Assembly: GCF_000275845.1 (NCBI RefSeq) | Contig: NW_006766886.1 | Span: 1,526,945 to 1,590,944, forward strand | Length of the DNA stretch: 64,000 nt | Direction: 5' to 3' | Source of the DNA: Dichomitus squalens LYAD-421 SS1 | Lineage: Eukaryota; Basidiomycota; Agaricomycetes; Polyporales; Polyporaceae | In this document: piece by piece, positions 46,189 to 57,597 of the stretch | Numbering within the stretch: the first letter of the stretch is position 1 | Layout: each line of letters opens with the position of its first letter | The notes under the pieces: generated by a model | Told to the model about the DNA's origin: nothing | What the model saw: only the letters and a program-made list of their open reading frames with translations | The model's database searches: none | Translations under genes and position numbers: made by a program

Positions 46189-47343
46189 ATGAACGCCGTC
46201 GCACTGCACGCAAACTTGGTGTCTATGACCGCCGGAGCGGCAGACACTCGCTGGGCTTCGCTTCGGGCTCAAGCCGAGGCCTTCCGAGGAGACGCTTTCC
46301 GAGCCAAGCTCCAGCAAGAGGCCAGGATCGAGCCGGCTAGACAATGCGAGGCCGATAAGCTACAGGCCAAGGAACTTGAGGCAGTCAAGTTCGTTGCGCC
46401 ACGGCGATTCGTCGCGCCGCGACCACGTTGGTCGCTCTCCAGGATCCTCTCCTGGCAAGAGCAGGACGAGCTGGAGGCCCCATCGAAGGCCTCTCTGGAC
46501 GAAGCATCCCCGACACGAACGGTGAGTGGTTTCTACCGCATGCAGAGTGTGCCGCCACAATCCGGAGTTGCTCATAACGTCCACCAGTACGCTGGCCGCG
46601 GAGGCATCATCGGAAAGCTTCTGCTCGCCGCGGGTCGCCGCCGCTGGGAGAACGAGGACTCGAACGAAGCTCCAGCCTGGCCGCCCGCCTCAGAGCTGAT
46701 CGCATGCCCACCGAACTGGGGCAAGGCTCGCGCCACGGACGCGGCGGTCGGCCGCGCTGTCGTCCTCCACCCCGTGTCACGGTCCGATGATGGCTACTTT
46801 CCCCCTCCTGGACTCCATGCACCGGCTCTCGGCCTCAACCTCCCCCGAGCTACTCTGCGAAGCACGGTCTCATCGTCCCATTTTATTGGGAGTGATGGGA
46901 CGGAGTGGCCGATCCCACCTACGGAGTGCATGCAGGCGTCGTCGCCATCGTTATCGCCCGTTGCATCCGACGATGAACCTTTCACCACCGAGGGCGATGA
47001 GGTCCACACGCCATCATGCTCGCCCGCGTGCTCGAGCGTGTCGTCGTCGCTGCCTCGCACCCCGGCCCACAAGGGTGGCAGTCTCGCCCAGACAACGAAG
47101 GGCGATTGCGGGTCGCGTTGGGGCGTGATTGGGGAGGGTCGACCTGTCCTTGTCTGCCCGCAGACACCGCTCTTGTGGTCGAGGGAGCTCGTGCTTGACT
47201 CGCCCATTTCGTCCTGGGTCGCCGACCTCGAGTCGCAAGTCGGGTCCCGATGTGACTCCGAATTCGAGTGGAGCTCCGGATCAGAGTACGACTCGGAGGA
47301 AGAAGTCTGGAGCGACGTCGAGATTGCCTCCAACAGGGGCTGA
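46189..47343 (+). CDS. unknown disordered protein
   Basis: A single open frame of 384 codons begins at ATG 46189 and ends TGA 47341-47343. A 66-nt segment (46522-46587) has a good donor (ACG|gtgagt) and acceptor (ccaccag|TAC), is a multiple of three and has no stop, so it may be an intron (362 residues) or retained. The N-terminal part is helical and Ala/Arg/Gln/Glu rich (RAQAEAFRGDAFRAKLQQEAR). The middle has YAGRGGIIGKLLLAAGRRRW and then Pro/Ser-rich sequence. The end is very acidic (CDSEFEWSSGSEYDSEEEVWSDVEI). No known domain, signal peptide or membrane segment. Similar acidic-tailed proteins are common species-specific genes in mushrooms. Reality is supported by codon sense and length; the function cannot be guessed. 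Confidence 0.65.
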   Translation: MNAVALHANLVSMTAGAADTRWASLRAQAEAFRGDAFRAKLQQEARIEPARQCEADKLQAKELEAVKFVAPRRFVAPRPRWSLSRILSWQEQDELEAPSKASLDEASPTRTVSGFYRMQSVPPQSGVAHNVHQYAGRGGIIGKLLLAAGRRRWENEDSNEAPAWPPASELIACPPNWGKARATDAAVGRAVVLHPVSRSDDGYFPPPGLHAPALGLNLPRATLRSTVSSSHFIGSDGTEWPIPPTECMQASSPSLSPVASDDEPFTTEGDEVHTPSCSPACSSVSSSLPRTPAHKGGSLAQTTKGDCGSRWGVIGEGRPVLVCPQTPLLWSRELVLDSPISSWVADLESQVGSRCDSEFEWSSGSEYDSEEEVWSDVEIASNRG

Positions 47344-48168
47344 AGATGGTAAACTCCGTCGTCGCCGGTGGCGGTCAGACCATCGAGTCGATATCAGGGC
47401 CAATGGGGATGTTAGCCGTTCCCTGCAGCGTAATCAAGACTCCTCTCGTCATGTTGACGGGGCAATACCCGTGGCGCCTCAGCAGTTCGGTCGAGCAGTT
47501 CGAGGTAGACGCTGTCAGTGACAGCGAGAGACATTGCATGACCTCGTGTCAGTACCTGAGATAAGCTGGCACGGACAGGTTGTAGCTCGTATTTATCGCT
47601 CTTCATACCAGATGAGCCGATTGTTGGTGGTGATTTATTTGTCTCTGTCCTGTGTCTCCAATAGTGCTTGTACAAGTAGTACAATTATCCTCTACTGACC
47701 TTGTAGGATATGTGTGCTCTTCCTCTTCTGCGTGTTGTCTGGGGCTTTGTGATTGCTTGCTGGAGTCCGCGTTCTAAACTTTTCCGACGTTGCGTCGGGC
47801 GCGGAGCTTCTAGCTAATTTATTTGATCCGGTTGTGTGTCTTCGGTTGCCAGTCATGGCTTCATCTAAACCATCGTGTAGGTTTCAGCACGCGCAGGTGC
47901 GCAAAAGTCAATGAAGCCTAGTAGAATCTCAGCTGTGAATATGAGGGTGGGAGGGCAGAGACGACTCCGACTTTCCCGGGGCTAGTCAGACGCGCTGAGC
48001 TGGCCGATCGGTGACGTTCCCAGTGCCGGCCCGGTCATCATCAAAAGCTACAAAGTTTCTGTACTCGACACTGCCCGACGTTGCCTTGCTCATTCTCGGT
48101 CACCACCACCAGTCGCCGTGAGTAGACATTGTATGTTGCCTGGAGGTGGTTACTCATCCATATCACAG
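47344..48168. other. intergenic
   Basis: The 3' flank of the unknown gene and the promoter of the RMND1-like gene. A short frame at 47346-47564 follows the stop directly and is probably UTR. Nothing else was recognised. Confidence 0.4.
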
Positions 48169-49626
48169 ATGATTTCTCTGAAACTGGTGCACCGACAGCT
48201 CCGGCCTAGCTTCTCGACGACACCCCGTTGCTGGCAATGGAGGCAGTCGGCGAACGCGACCGCGCATCCCATCCAGGTCCTCCGTCGCAGCTTCTCGGAG
48301 ATCACTCGCCCACCGCCAGAAGCTCCCAAACCTAAGCCGAAAGCGTCCACAGCCCTTCGCCGTGCCGCGTCAGCGTCGCTTCCCATTCGTTCGAACCCGA
48401 CTCCTACGCGTGGTGACATCCAGCCCATCTTCACGTATGCCACTGCGGAGCGGTACCTCATGCCTAACCTGCGCGCTGCGTTGCCGAAGGACTCGACGCT
48501 CCTGCACGATTCATGGTGGGTGCCGCGCTGGAAGGATGAGAAGAGCGGGAAGGAGGGCGAGGTTTTCGTGTTTGGAAACGGGAGCTTTGTCTCCTGGGGC
48601 CTGAGCGAGGACGAGGCGGTACGGTTCGCAGACGCAGTCATTGCGCGGTCGTCGGCCGAGGTAGCCCGGCTGAAGGAGCCCGAGACAGAGGACCTAGAGT
48701 TCGTTACGGACCCGGAAGAGTGAGTCTCATTACTCGTTTCGCATTCCGCGATGATTCACGGGCATGGCAGGGACACTCGACTACAGGGAGACATCATCAT
48801 CTTGGGTCGCACTCTACCATTGAGCAACGAAGAATCCCTACCCGTCGACCTGCCTCCCTCAATCCTTCCACGCGAGACGGTGCTGGCGCGGTATGCGTTC
48901 TCTCAGGCGTTGTCTCGGTCGACCGCTCTGTCTGGTTTGGAGACGTCGTTGGAGCACTACCTTTCCTCCATAGCATTGCTTCCTCACGCCTTGCAAAAGA
49001 CTGGGAAGCCCGGCTTGGGACGGAGGGCTCTCGTCATGAAGCTGGGAGAACTCTTGAGGTTCCGACAGGGTCTCAACCTCAATCGGGAGAACTTTTCAGA
49101 TACTCCAGACTTCTACTGGTCGGAACCGGTGCTTGAAGGTATTCATATGCGTAGCCTGCCGTTTATAGCACGCCTTCTGATGACTCTTGGCCAGGGTACT
49201 TCAACACTTTGAGCAATGCGCTCGACATGAAGACGCGTATTCGCTCTGTGAATGATAAGATCACCTACGCTGCCGAGGTAAGCACCGACGAGTCTCAAAG
49301 TGATGCGGGGTTCGCTAATGTATCATGAACAGATGCAATCCGTGCTGAGAGAATTGCTAACGGAGGTGCGTAAATATTGCACGATCCACACTCGATAGCA
49401 ATACTGATCGCACCCTTCAAGACATCCGCACATCGCATGGAACTGATCATCATTGCTCTTATTGCAGTCGAGGTCGTCATTGTAAGTGGAACAACTCCTG
49501 ATTCTTGTCGCTTCGTCAACTAATCTTCTCCCTCAGTGCCTCATCCGTGACGGGCCCGAGATGTGGCACATGATCTTTGGCAAAGACGAGAAGGCTGAAG
49601 ACTCCACGACAGAACCTGCATACTAA
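48169..49626 (+). CDS. mitochondrial inner-membrane protein of the RMND1/DUF155 (Rmd1/Sif2) family
   Basis: Exons 48169-48719, 48771-49138, 49195-49277, 49333-49365, 49422-49481 and 49537-49626 give 394 residues. ATG 48169 opens MISLKLVHRQLRPSFSTTPR, a basic mitochondrial presequence; an in-frame ATG at 48133 is an alternative. The DUF155 core is FTYATAERYLMPNLR, VFVFGNGSFVSWGLSEDEAV, GDIIILG, and the C-terminal signature YFNTLSNALDMKTRI, VLRELLTETSAHRMELIIIALIAVEVVI with a single membrane segment at the end. Human RMND1 and its yeast relative support mitochondrial translation, probably by anchoring ribosomes at the inner membrane. The four C-terminal mini-exons (33-90 nt) all keep phase. Confidence 0.92.
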
Positions 49627-49788
49627 TACGCTCTTTTTACCTTAGTACTTGGTAATTGGAATACTTGCACACGTGCGCCCCACTTCCCCGCTCTTCTCTA
49701 GCATAGAAATGTAGCATAGGCACACTCTACTCAGCCGCACACACTTAAGAATAGTCATAATGCATTCTTTGCCCTGCTCGCTTGCGTT

Positions 49789-51766
49789 TCATGCATGTTC
49801 ACCGACCCATGCAATTCTGATGACGAAGCGCCTCACGATACCTATAAGCGCGGTTGACAGCAATAGCATAGACCCTGCAGAGCGCACCATCAATATCTCA
49901 AGCATAGTCACCTTCCCAACAAGTACCAAATGCTTACCTGCGTAATAACCAACATCCTTGAACGACCCGGTCGCATCCAGGATGGCACCCGCGATCGGCG
50001 GGCCGGCGATGGCCCCAATCGCTGTGATTGTACTTCCCATCCCGATGCGCATGCCCACGTTGGTGACGGAACCCAGACGTGCGAACGGCTGGACTACTAT
50101 GGCGAGGATGGCGCCACTAGATACCCTGGTGCCATAGACGAAGGACCCCGCATGTAAGAAAGGATAGAGTTTCCGAGATAGGCAGTCCTAACGTACCCAA
50201 TCAGCACTGCGATCATGACGAAAGCCGCTGTGCTCTTCGCAAATGGCCATGCGTATGTGACGACCGCAACGATCAGACTTGCGGGGACGAGGATGTTGAG
50301 AGGTCCTACCCAGAAATAAGTCGTGTCTGCGAAGCGTGCCAAGTCGCTTTGACTTGCCATAGCGATCCGCCAGAATTCCGCTGCTTATCCGACCGAGTGT
50401 CGATGTGGCGTTCAAAATAGCTAACAGATTGAAGGCTAAGGTGGCGTTGAGACCTGCGTCGACGGCACTCAACGTGAGGTACGTCATGCACTGGAAACTG
50501 GAGGATCAGCTCTCATTATTTCTCCAACAGTAGAATCGCTACACTCACGGTCCATAATCCGAGGTTGCTGATGCACCAAGCGGATACGTAAATGGAGTAG
50601 GCGGGCCTCTTAAACTCTGCTACGCTGACCAAAGGAGTACGGCCCTGCTTAGGTGGCAGTCTGCCCGCAATCGTCTGCCCTACATGAAATACCTTGGGGG
50701 AAGGCGGATGACATATAACTACGCACCACGTTAGTGACGGCAAGAAGCCCCAAGGCAATGAAACCCAAAATGCGCATCGTCCACTGGAAACTACCAAGAC
50801 GTGTGAGCTGACTTTATGCGGTAAATCATCGGGGAGGGAACTACCTCCGATGACCAAGGAGAGTCCTCACGATGATGGGAAAGATGCAGCCGCCGATGCT
50901 TGCACCCGCGAACATACATGCGAGCGCAAGCCCGAGCCTTCTTTTAAACCAGTGTGTCATCAGCATGTTTCCCATGTTGAAGAGGACCCCGCTCGCGATC
51001 TGCTTAGTTCATCAGTGCAGGTGTTTCCACACTCAGCGAACAAGTTACTGACACCCATACCGAACCCCTGGCAAAGAAGGAACTGCCAATATTCCGTGCA
51101 CTCGGCGGTGAGAAATAGGCAGGCGATGAACAACGCAGAAGCAAGGAGCATGGGAAGCTTGAGGTATCCCATGTCGAATAATCTTCCGAGGGGAAGCCCG
51201 ACGACATATATTACTCCGTTCTGCCAGTGCCCAGAGATCAGCGTCGCGTTAGCATATAAAGGAGGAATGCGTACTTGAATAGACCCTATCCAAGCACTAA
51301 GAACATGTCAGAGCGTTTAAGGAGCGCTTTGTAGGCTACCCACATATCCGACGACGATCGCTGTGGAAGCTTGACTTCCTGATAGTACGCCTGAAATGTC
51401 TATGGCCGCGGCTTGGATAAGCGCTATCGATCAGGATAAGTAGCTCGCGTACATACTCCCCATGCATTGATTATTCCAATCATGCCCACCATCCCGCAGA
51501 AAAGCTACAGGGGTGAGAGCTGGGTCAGAAGAAATACTTGAGGCGCGATAGACTAGTCGTACGCCGACTACTACGAGCCATGCTCGTAATCCGCCATCTG
51601 GGCAATCGTGCGCTTCCTCCCCGTCCTCCGCCAACACAGTTTCAGTGACCACGTCCTCCTTATTCTTGTTCTTCACGACCATGTCTTGCTCGAGGTGAGT
51701 AGGCTCTTGCTTGCTGTGTGAGTTCGCTGTGAGGGGAGGGCTACGAAGGGGATCGGCGATGATCAT
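49789..51766 (-). CDS. MFS transporter, fungal monocarboxylate permease (MCT) type
   Basis: The gene has many short exons on the minus strand, from ATG 51766 to TGA 49789-49791. A polar cytoplasmic N-terminus (KQEPTHLEQDMVVKNKNKEDVV) leads to PDGGLRAWLVVVG, the signature of the fungal MCT-like permeases. It splices to LFCGMVGMIGIINAWG, AYYQEVKLPQRSSSD|IAWIGSIQ, NGVIYVVGLPLGRLFDMGY, SGVLFNMGNMLMTHWFKRR, LGLALACMFAGASIGG, TRLGSFQWTMRILGFIALG, and after the loop FKRPAYSIYVSAWCISN. The second half holds GRISSGILADR (the TM8-9 loop motif), AGPPIAGAILDATGSF and a final hydrophobic segment. About twelve membrane helices can be counted. It would import a carboxylate or similar metabolite with protons; the substrate is unknown. 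Exact exon ends near 50,800 and 50,350 are uncertain. Confidence 0.85.
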
Positions 51767-52174
51767 CGTGGAGCTTGATCGACACAGCGAGGACGAGGAC
51801 TTCTTGGTGGTTACTCAGCAGACAGAGCACCTTAGTGATGAATAACACCGTCCCTTGTGCGGCCATTCGGAGCTCCTCCACCACTACGAAAAAGGCTCCG
51901 CCGGAAGGCATCGTGTCAGAATCGATGTTTCCTCATAGATCTCTCCGAATAGACATAAACGCCCACTGGATGCAATTGTAGCTCGAAGAAGCGTAGTGTT
52001 CGCATAAGAAGCAGGTTGGTGTGGTAAGTTGCCGTCATGTGCTCGTAGCAAGTACGATATGCAACGTCTCCTTCCCAGTGCTTGTACATTGACGAGTTTC
52101 GAGTGTGCTCGATGTGAAGTTGAACCCTCCACCATGACCTGGATTTGAACGATATCGGCTGTGTACATTTAGTG
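51767..52174. other. promoter side of the MFS gene
   Basis: No gene-like frame. The stretch runs up to the first GACCCCAGAA repeat. Confidence 0.35.
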
Positions 52175-52862
52175 TGACCCCAGAAGCGACGGCCCAGAAT
52201 GTACTTCGTGCATATCTCCCTCGCATCTTCCCCCATAAATCTTGAACTTGGCACACTTAGTCTGCATCTTAGACAGTATATACCTGTAAAATATGAAGGC
52301 AATCGGTGGAAGTTTGCTTCGAGCATCGTGGAATTACACGTCTGACCCCAGAAACGACGGAAAGGCGCCCATAGATTGTCACCAATGGTCACGGTGCCGA
52401 AGACTGCCGATTTAAACACCGCCATTATCAGTCGTTTGATGACGAGGCAACGCTAGTCGAGGCGCTCATAATCAAAGCCAGCCTTATCTCGGTCAGTGGC
52501 TGAATGTCACGCTCGAGAGACCCCTTCCCATTCCACAAGTACCGCAATCCGTAATCTTCGGAAACTGAATAATTATATTCATTTAACATGTTCAAAACAC
52601 TTCCTAGAGTTACAAGACGATCGGCGGGGCCGATCTCTTTGTGGTAATTCAACACGGTTAGTAAACCCCTGGAACCCTACTCAGATTGACTTGTATCGGG
52701 AGCAAATTCCTCCCGATTTCCTTCGTTCTTTTTGGGAGTGATAGTCCAGAAGCACATAATGTCATGTGTAACATTTTTACATTTATTGACAGGGAAATGC
52801 GAGACTTAGAGGCGTGTCAGTCGCTTCTGGGGTCAGGCGCTTAATGCGTCGCTTCTGGGGTC
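52175..52862. repeat. nested inverted repeats of a 16-bp GACCCCAGAAGCGAC motif (possible foldback / non-autonomous transposon)
   Basis: TGACCCCAGAAGCGAC occurs at 52175-52190 and, with one change, at 52343-52358. Its inverse GTCGCTTCTGGGGTC(A) occurs at 52820-52835 and again at 52848-52862. The outer pair spans 688 bp, the inner pair about 490 bp. The interior is AT-richer than the surroundings and has no coding frame. The arrangement of two repeats at each end in opposite orientation fits a transposon with duplicated terminal repeats. Clear target duplications were not seen. Confidence 0.6.
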
Positions 52863-53371
52863 GCACTAGTATGCACATGTTAAAAGTACTAATCTTGCGG
52901 TCGAACGACTCTTGTTTACGTTAGTCACTAGGAGTATGCAATCCGCACTCGCCTACGCAGACGACACCAATTATTAGCATGCTACCCGCCTGGAGTCGAA
53001 CCGAGACCTTGTCCTCGCAATCCACAACATCCACTTGGACGCGTTCCATGTGATTGCAGAGTAAGAAAGAGAGGTATGTAGAACGGCACAGGCAACACGG
53101 CTGGCCTCGGAAGTTGCCGATGGGAAATTAGCGCTTCATGTTCGGCGATCCTGTGGATCTCGATGTGGCATTGGTAAGTACCGCACGACCCACATCGCAA
53201 CTCGTATTGGGAACGCAGAGATGCATAAAAGCTGGCCTGCCTCACATCAACGCCCACTGACTCTCCGGTATAGAGCCCGACAACTCCAGGGCGCATATAA
53301 CGTGCTGGCACTTCTGTCGCCAAAAAAATTACAAGGTGACCTCAACGTAGGGAACTTACACTCAGCTTGCC
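52863..53371. other. intergenic
   Basis: No gene. On the minus strand near 52,980-53,010 the sequence GGTTCGACTCC with a partly paired arm resembles the T-arm of a tRNA, but the rest of a tRNA is absent. Confidence 0.35.
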
Positions 53372-54978
53372 ATGGTGCGGTTTCAAATTGTATTTGGAGC
53401 AGCCTCGGAGGTTGTTTGATTTCATCTCATGCTGATATACGATATATTGCCCTTCTGTGTACAGACTCAGCGTCTTATCAAAAACACGTCTGCTCTGCGC
53501 TTTGGCATCCTTGGCGCAGCGCGCATCGGGCCAGAAGCACTCTTCAAACCTGCGAAGACACACCCTGACGTCGTCGTTACAGCCGTCGCGTGCAGGGACA
53601 AGACACGTGGCCAGCAATACGCCCAGAAGCACGACATCCCCAGGACATTCTCTGGTCCGAATGCTTACCACGGCAAGTCGTTGCACATCTATGCACAAAG
53701 TGCCTCGATTCTCACTTCACATACCAAAACTGCAGAGCTAGTCACGGACCCTGATATTGATGTGGTCTACATAGCCGTATGTCAACCCAGTCGCGTGTTT
53801 GCAAGTACAAAGGGATCTAGACTGACACATCATATAGCTCCCGAACGGATTACACTTCGAGTGGACGATGCGCGCTTTGGAAGCAGGCAAGCATGTCCTT
53901 GTGGAGAAGCCCTTGACGAACACTGCAGAGGAAGCCCGCCAGATCTTTGCCCTTGCGGAGGAGAAGGGCCTTGTTGCTCTCGAGGCTTTGCACACCGTGT
54001 AAGCAGGCACCCCTCTCAACATTGGCAGTCGATCAGACTGCATCTCTAATCTGTCCTCGTCTGTCGTAGGTTTCATCCAGCGAATCATCGCGTGCGTGAA
54101 ATCATCCAGAGCGGCGAGCTCGGTAAAGTCAAGAGCGTGGTTTCCCACTTCATCTTCCCAAGGTTCATCTCTCCGCTATTCTTTGAGAAGGACGATGTCC
54201 GATTCCACTACGACCTAGGAGGTGGCAGTATGACAGATCTGGGCGGTAAATCCTTTCATTGAACGCCACACATCGCGAATTGCTGAACTTGGGCCTGTGC
54301 CCGTATCGCAGTGTATCCCCTCGCCGAGATCCGGTTCGTGACATCCTCGGACACCGTGCCGCTCGAAGTGATCTCCGCCAAGGCCGTCGGGCACCCCAAG
54401 GACCCCGAGCGCATCGACCGTGCCATGCATATCGTATACGCCTTGCCGAACACGGACGCGACCGCCGAGGTGAATATCGACTTCAGCGCGCCCGGCTGGG
54501 GCCCATTCGGCCTGCTGCCGCGAATGATGCGCATAGATGCGACAATCAAGCTCGAGGGCGGGAGCATCTTCATATACAACTTCGTCATGCCGGCCGCGTT
54601 CCACTTCATCCGTGTGACGCCGAAGAAGGGATCGGGGCGGTTCGAGCAGGTATACACTTTTAAGGGCGGGAAGGGCGAGAGGTCCTGGTCTACGTCAGTG
54701 CCGTAGTTGTCGTTGATCAGAGAAAACAGGGAGCTGACATCAGGACGACCTCGATCTAGGTACCGATACCAACTTGAGGCTTTCGTTGATAAGGTGCGCG
54801 GTAGGACTCCGTCATTCTGGCACGAGCCCATTAGCTCCATATCGGAGCTGGAGACCGTTGAGAGAGTATATACCAAGGTATGATCCTGTTGTTCGCCGCC
54901 CATGGTCAGTATGTTAACTTCTCATGTTAGGCTGGCATGCAGCCGAGACCTGCGTCGGCTTACAAGCGACAGGGGTGA
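53372..54978 (+). CDS. Gfo/Idh/MocA-family NAD(P)-dependent oxidoreductase (dihydrodiol dehydrogenase-like)
   Basis: The Rossmann motif ALRFGILGAARIGPEAL is followed by DVVVTAVACRDKTRG, then DPDIDVVYIA|LPNGLHFEWTMRALEAGKHVLVEKPLTNTAEEA with the conserved EKP. The C-terminal substrate domain runs from FHPANHRVREIIQSGELG and DVRFHYDLGGGSMTDLG to MQPRPASAYKRQG, stop 54976-54978. These enzymes oxidise or reduce sugars, inositols or trans-dihydrodiols. The start is uncertain: ATG 53372 with a weak donor (53411) splicing to TQRLIKNTSALRFG, or ATG 53429 reading straight in. The second intron (53673-53735) appears to use a GC donor; splicing restores NAYHELVTDPD, while retention would add 21 residues without a stop. 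Later introns near 53,780, 54,000, 54,247 and 54,695 are standard GT-AG. Confidence 0.88.
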
Positions 54979-55977
54979 ACGCCAGGTAAACGCTACAACA
55001 CGGACTGACCGGGCTGGCGGGCCCGATCTCAGTGTATTCTCTCTCCATGTAGTTGGAGATTGGTCGATACCCTCATCAAACAGCACTGTCATTGAGCTAG
55101 CTCATCTTATCGGGAAATTCATGTTCGTGATTCCCAAGTTCTGATCGACTCCGGCTGTACTCAGTACCATGAGACTCACAGAGCCAGCCATCGAAGAATT
55201 TGTGACTGGATGGGATATACAACCAATACGCAGGTACAGCAAGCTGGATCATACTAAATTTCGTCGTATAGAATGATGATGTTAGAGGCAATAGATGCTT
55301 ATAGCCGCGCCAATATGATATCATTCAGGACTGGTCACCGTTGTGCATAGGAGATTCGCAATATTCATCTCGAGTTTCGCCGAACGTGACGGTCGATTCG
55401 GCCTGTGACCTTCTCCTGTAAGAACCTGGCTCAGGCTTGTGTGCCTGGCAACCACAGTTCTTTTGCAGCGTAGACAAATCAGGAGCTTAAACAATTGCCG
55501 GACCCATGAGACGAACGAGCAGGATACGCCTGACATGTAGGTGAAGGACCGAGTATGAAAGTCATCCCCGCGAGGTAAGCAGCTTTGAAGTACCGGTTTG
55601 AGCGCATTTCATCTCTGCTGTCAAGATGTCTTCGGGAGGCAAGAGGCTTACCCATAGCTGTACGTCAGTGGTACGCTAGGGTACTTGATAGCAACGCTGT
55701 AGCGCAATAGTGCGAAATAATTGGAAGATGCAATCAACATATAAAACCTTGGTATATCCTGCTCACCCAAGCCCTGACGATGATCGCAGCACTTGAAGGC
55801 AATGTCCCGCAAGGATGCCCGATGTGAAAGCAAGAAATGCATCGTGTTGGTATACACTGACTGACGAGATCGGTATAGGTATACAGCGGCACCTGTAAGA
55901 TAGTCAATGTGTCGAAGGAGGAATCGGTGAGAATAGGCATTGCGCACGGGTGATACTATACTTTTGTGTTGTAACAT
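54979..55977. other. intergenic, tail-to-tail
   Basis: 1 kb without a convincing gene. Short frames on the minus strand (55,977-55,648; 55,536-55,321) have no domains. No repeat seen. Confidence 0.4.
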
Positions 55978-57379
55978 CTATGACATCTCGACATCGCCGT
56001 CCTCATCGCTCCCTTCCACATCGTCCCAGCCCTCTTCATCTTCGTCGTCTCCGTCTATCTCGGGAGAAGGCTGGATGCCTAATGACTCAAGTTTGGCAAT
56101 GAGTTCACGAGTGTGTTCTAGCAAAGGCACGTCGGGATGTTCCTGCTTGACGTGCAGCTGGAGGAACGTCAAATCAGCGCTCGACAGTCCTCTCTAACGT
56201 TGACGGCCAGACGCACAATCTGACAGGTGTCCAAACAATCTCGCGCGTTATGCGCGAGATCGTCCCAAGTCAGCTCGCCGAGCTCACCGCCATTCTCCTG
56301 TGCCTGCTCCGCCATGAGGAAGAAACACCAGCCCTCGAGATACCACGCTTCGACGTCCTGGTCATCAGAGGCAATGATACCTTGTAGCACAAGGAGCGCC
56401 GGAGTAAACAGAGAGAGCTCGAGGAAGAGCTTCACAATCGACAGGCGAGCGGATATTGGGGGTAATTGTGGGTTGTCTGCGCAAGTCACGTTATGGCACC
56501 ATCAGGTTAACATGTGTAGGAGCGTCTTACCGAGGTCAAGATCTTTCCATTGTGACCACGCTTGCTCCAAGCAGACCTTCGCCTCGTCGGGTCTTTGCTG
56601 AGACATTCGAACGGAGGCCAGCGCTTGTAGCGCCTCTGTGTTTCCCGGGTCTGTTTGCAGCGCAAGGTTCAGGAGGTCCTCGCATGTCTTCTCTGCTGCA
56701 GGATCATCGCTTCACACAAGAATCGTAGCGTCAATTTCACCACGCGCGGAGACCGAGATACCAAATGAACGTACCAGAGATCATACGAAGGGTCCATCCA
56801 AATCTCGACCATGCCAATCAACGCGCGGACGATGTTTCGTTTCGTTTCGCCTTCATCATCCTTGGAACTCAAGGGATCCACGGCGCGTTCCTTGCCCTTG
56901 AGCTGGTTTGACAGGAGGTCAACAGCACTCTGGTAGTGTCGAAGCGCAAGGTGTGGGTCGTCATCGCTCAGCTGCGCAAGGTAGAGATACGCAGATGGAG
57001 GGGGAGCAACCGGGGCCCCAGAATGTGGTGGTACAAGCGATTGGAAGGTCTAGCAATCCACGGAAGCAGAGTGTGAGGGCCGAGGAGTCCACGTCTATGT
57101 ACCGAGGATATGCATGCGATAACGTACCTCCTTGGCGGCGAGAATCTCCCCTCTTTCCAGTTGTGTCACGCCCAGCATCTCTTTTGCCTCCACATTCCCG
57201 GGCTCGCGCTGGAGCACCCGTTGCGCGAAGCGGCCCGCGAGCTCATATTCGCATTGCACAATCAGTGACTGAGCCTTCTCTAGAAGGGACGATATTGAGG
57301 GAGGGGGAGCAGGACCCTCTGATGTGTTCTCTGTAATGACTGGCTTGATCTTGCGGGTTTTTGGTCTAGTGCGCCCCAT
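55978..57379 (-). CDS. ACL4: TPR protein, Rpl4 assembly chaperone (Acl4-like)
   Basis: The protein starts MGRTRPKTRKIKP (ATG 57379), a basic tail. Tetratricopeptide-type helices follow: LLEKAQSLIVQCEYELAGRF, LQREPGNVEAKEMLGVTQLERG, APPPSAYLYLAQLSDDDPHLALRHY (two pieces), DPGNTEALQALASVRMSQQRPDEAKV, DVEAWYLEGWCFFLMAEQ. It ends in a strongly acidic tail (DGDDEDEEGWDDVEGSDEDGDVEMS, read in parts) and TAG at 55978-55980. This layout matches yeast Acl4, which binds ribosomal protein uL4/Rpl4 during synthesis and escorts it to the nucleus. Exon joins: AKE|TFQSLVPP, the intron near 56,770-56,710, KDLDL|DNPQLPP, and QIVRLA|LHVKQEHPD. Length is about 390 residues, as expected. It shares a 218-bp divergent promoter with the next gene. 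Confidence 0.85.
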
Positions 57380-57597
57380 CGTGAGCAGAGTGGTAAACCT
57401 TGGAGGAGTATGAGGACGGTGGAAGCAGAAAGATTATTGGGCGTTTAGATCAACAGGTCTTGATCGCGGCTTCGTGCGGCCCCACAACGCGATGCGCGCG
57501 TCTTGTTCCCCAACCACGACGACGCCAACTACACGCCGTCTACCATCTCTACACCTCACGGTACCCGCGCTCAGTCATTATCCTTTGAACAGTCACA

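Noticed and set aside
52980..53060. tRNA-like T-arm (GGTTCGACTCC) on the minus strand
   Set aside because: The T stem has a mismatch and no D-arm, anticodon arm or 5' acceptor strand could be found.
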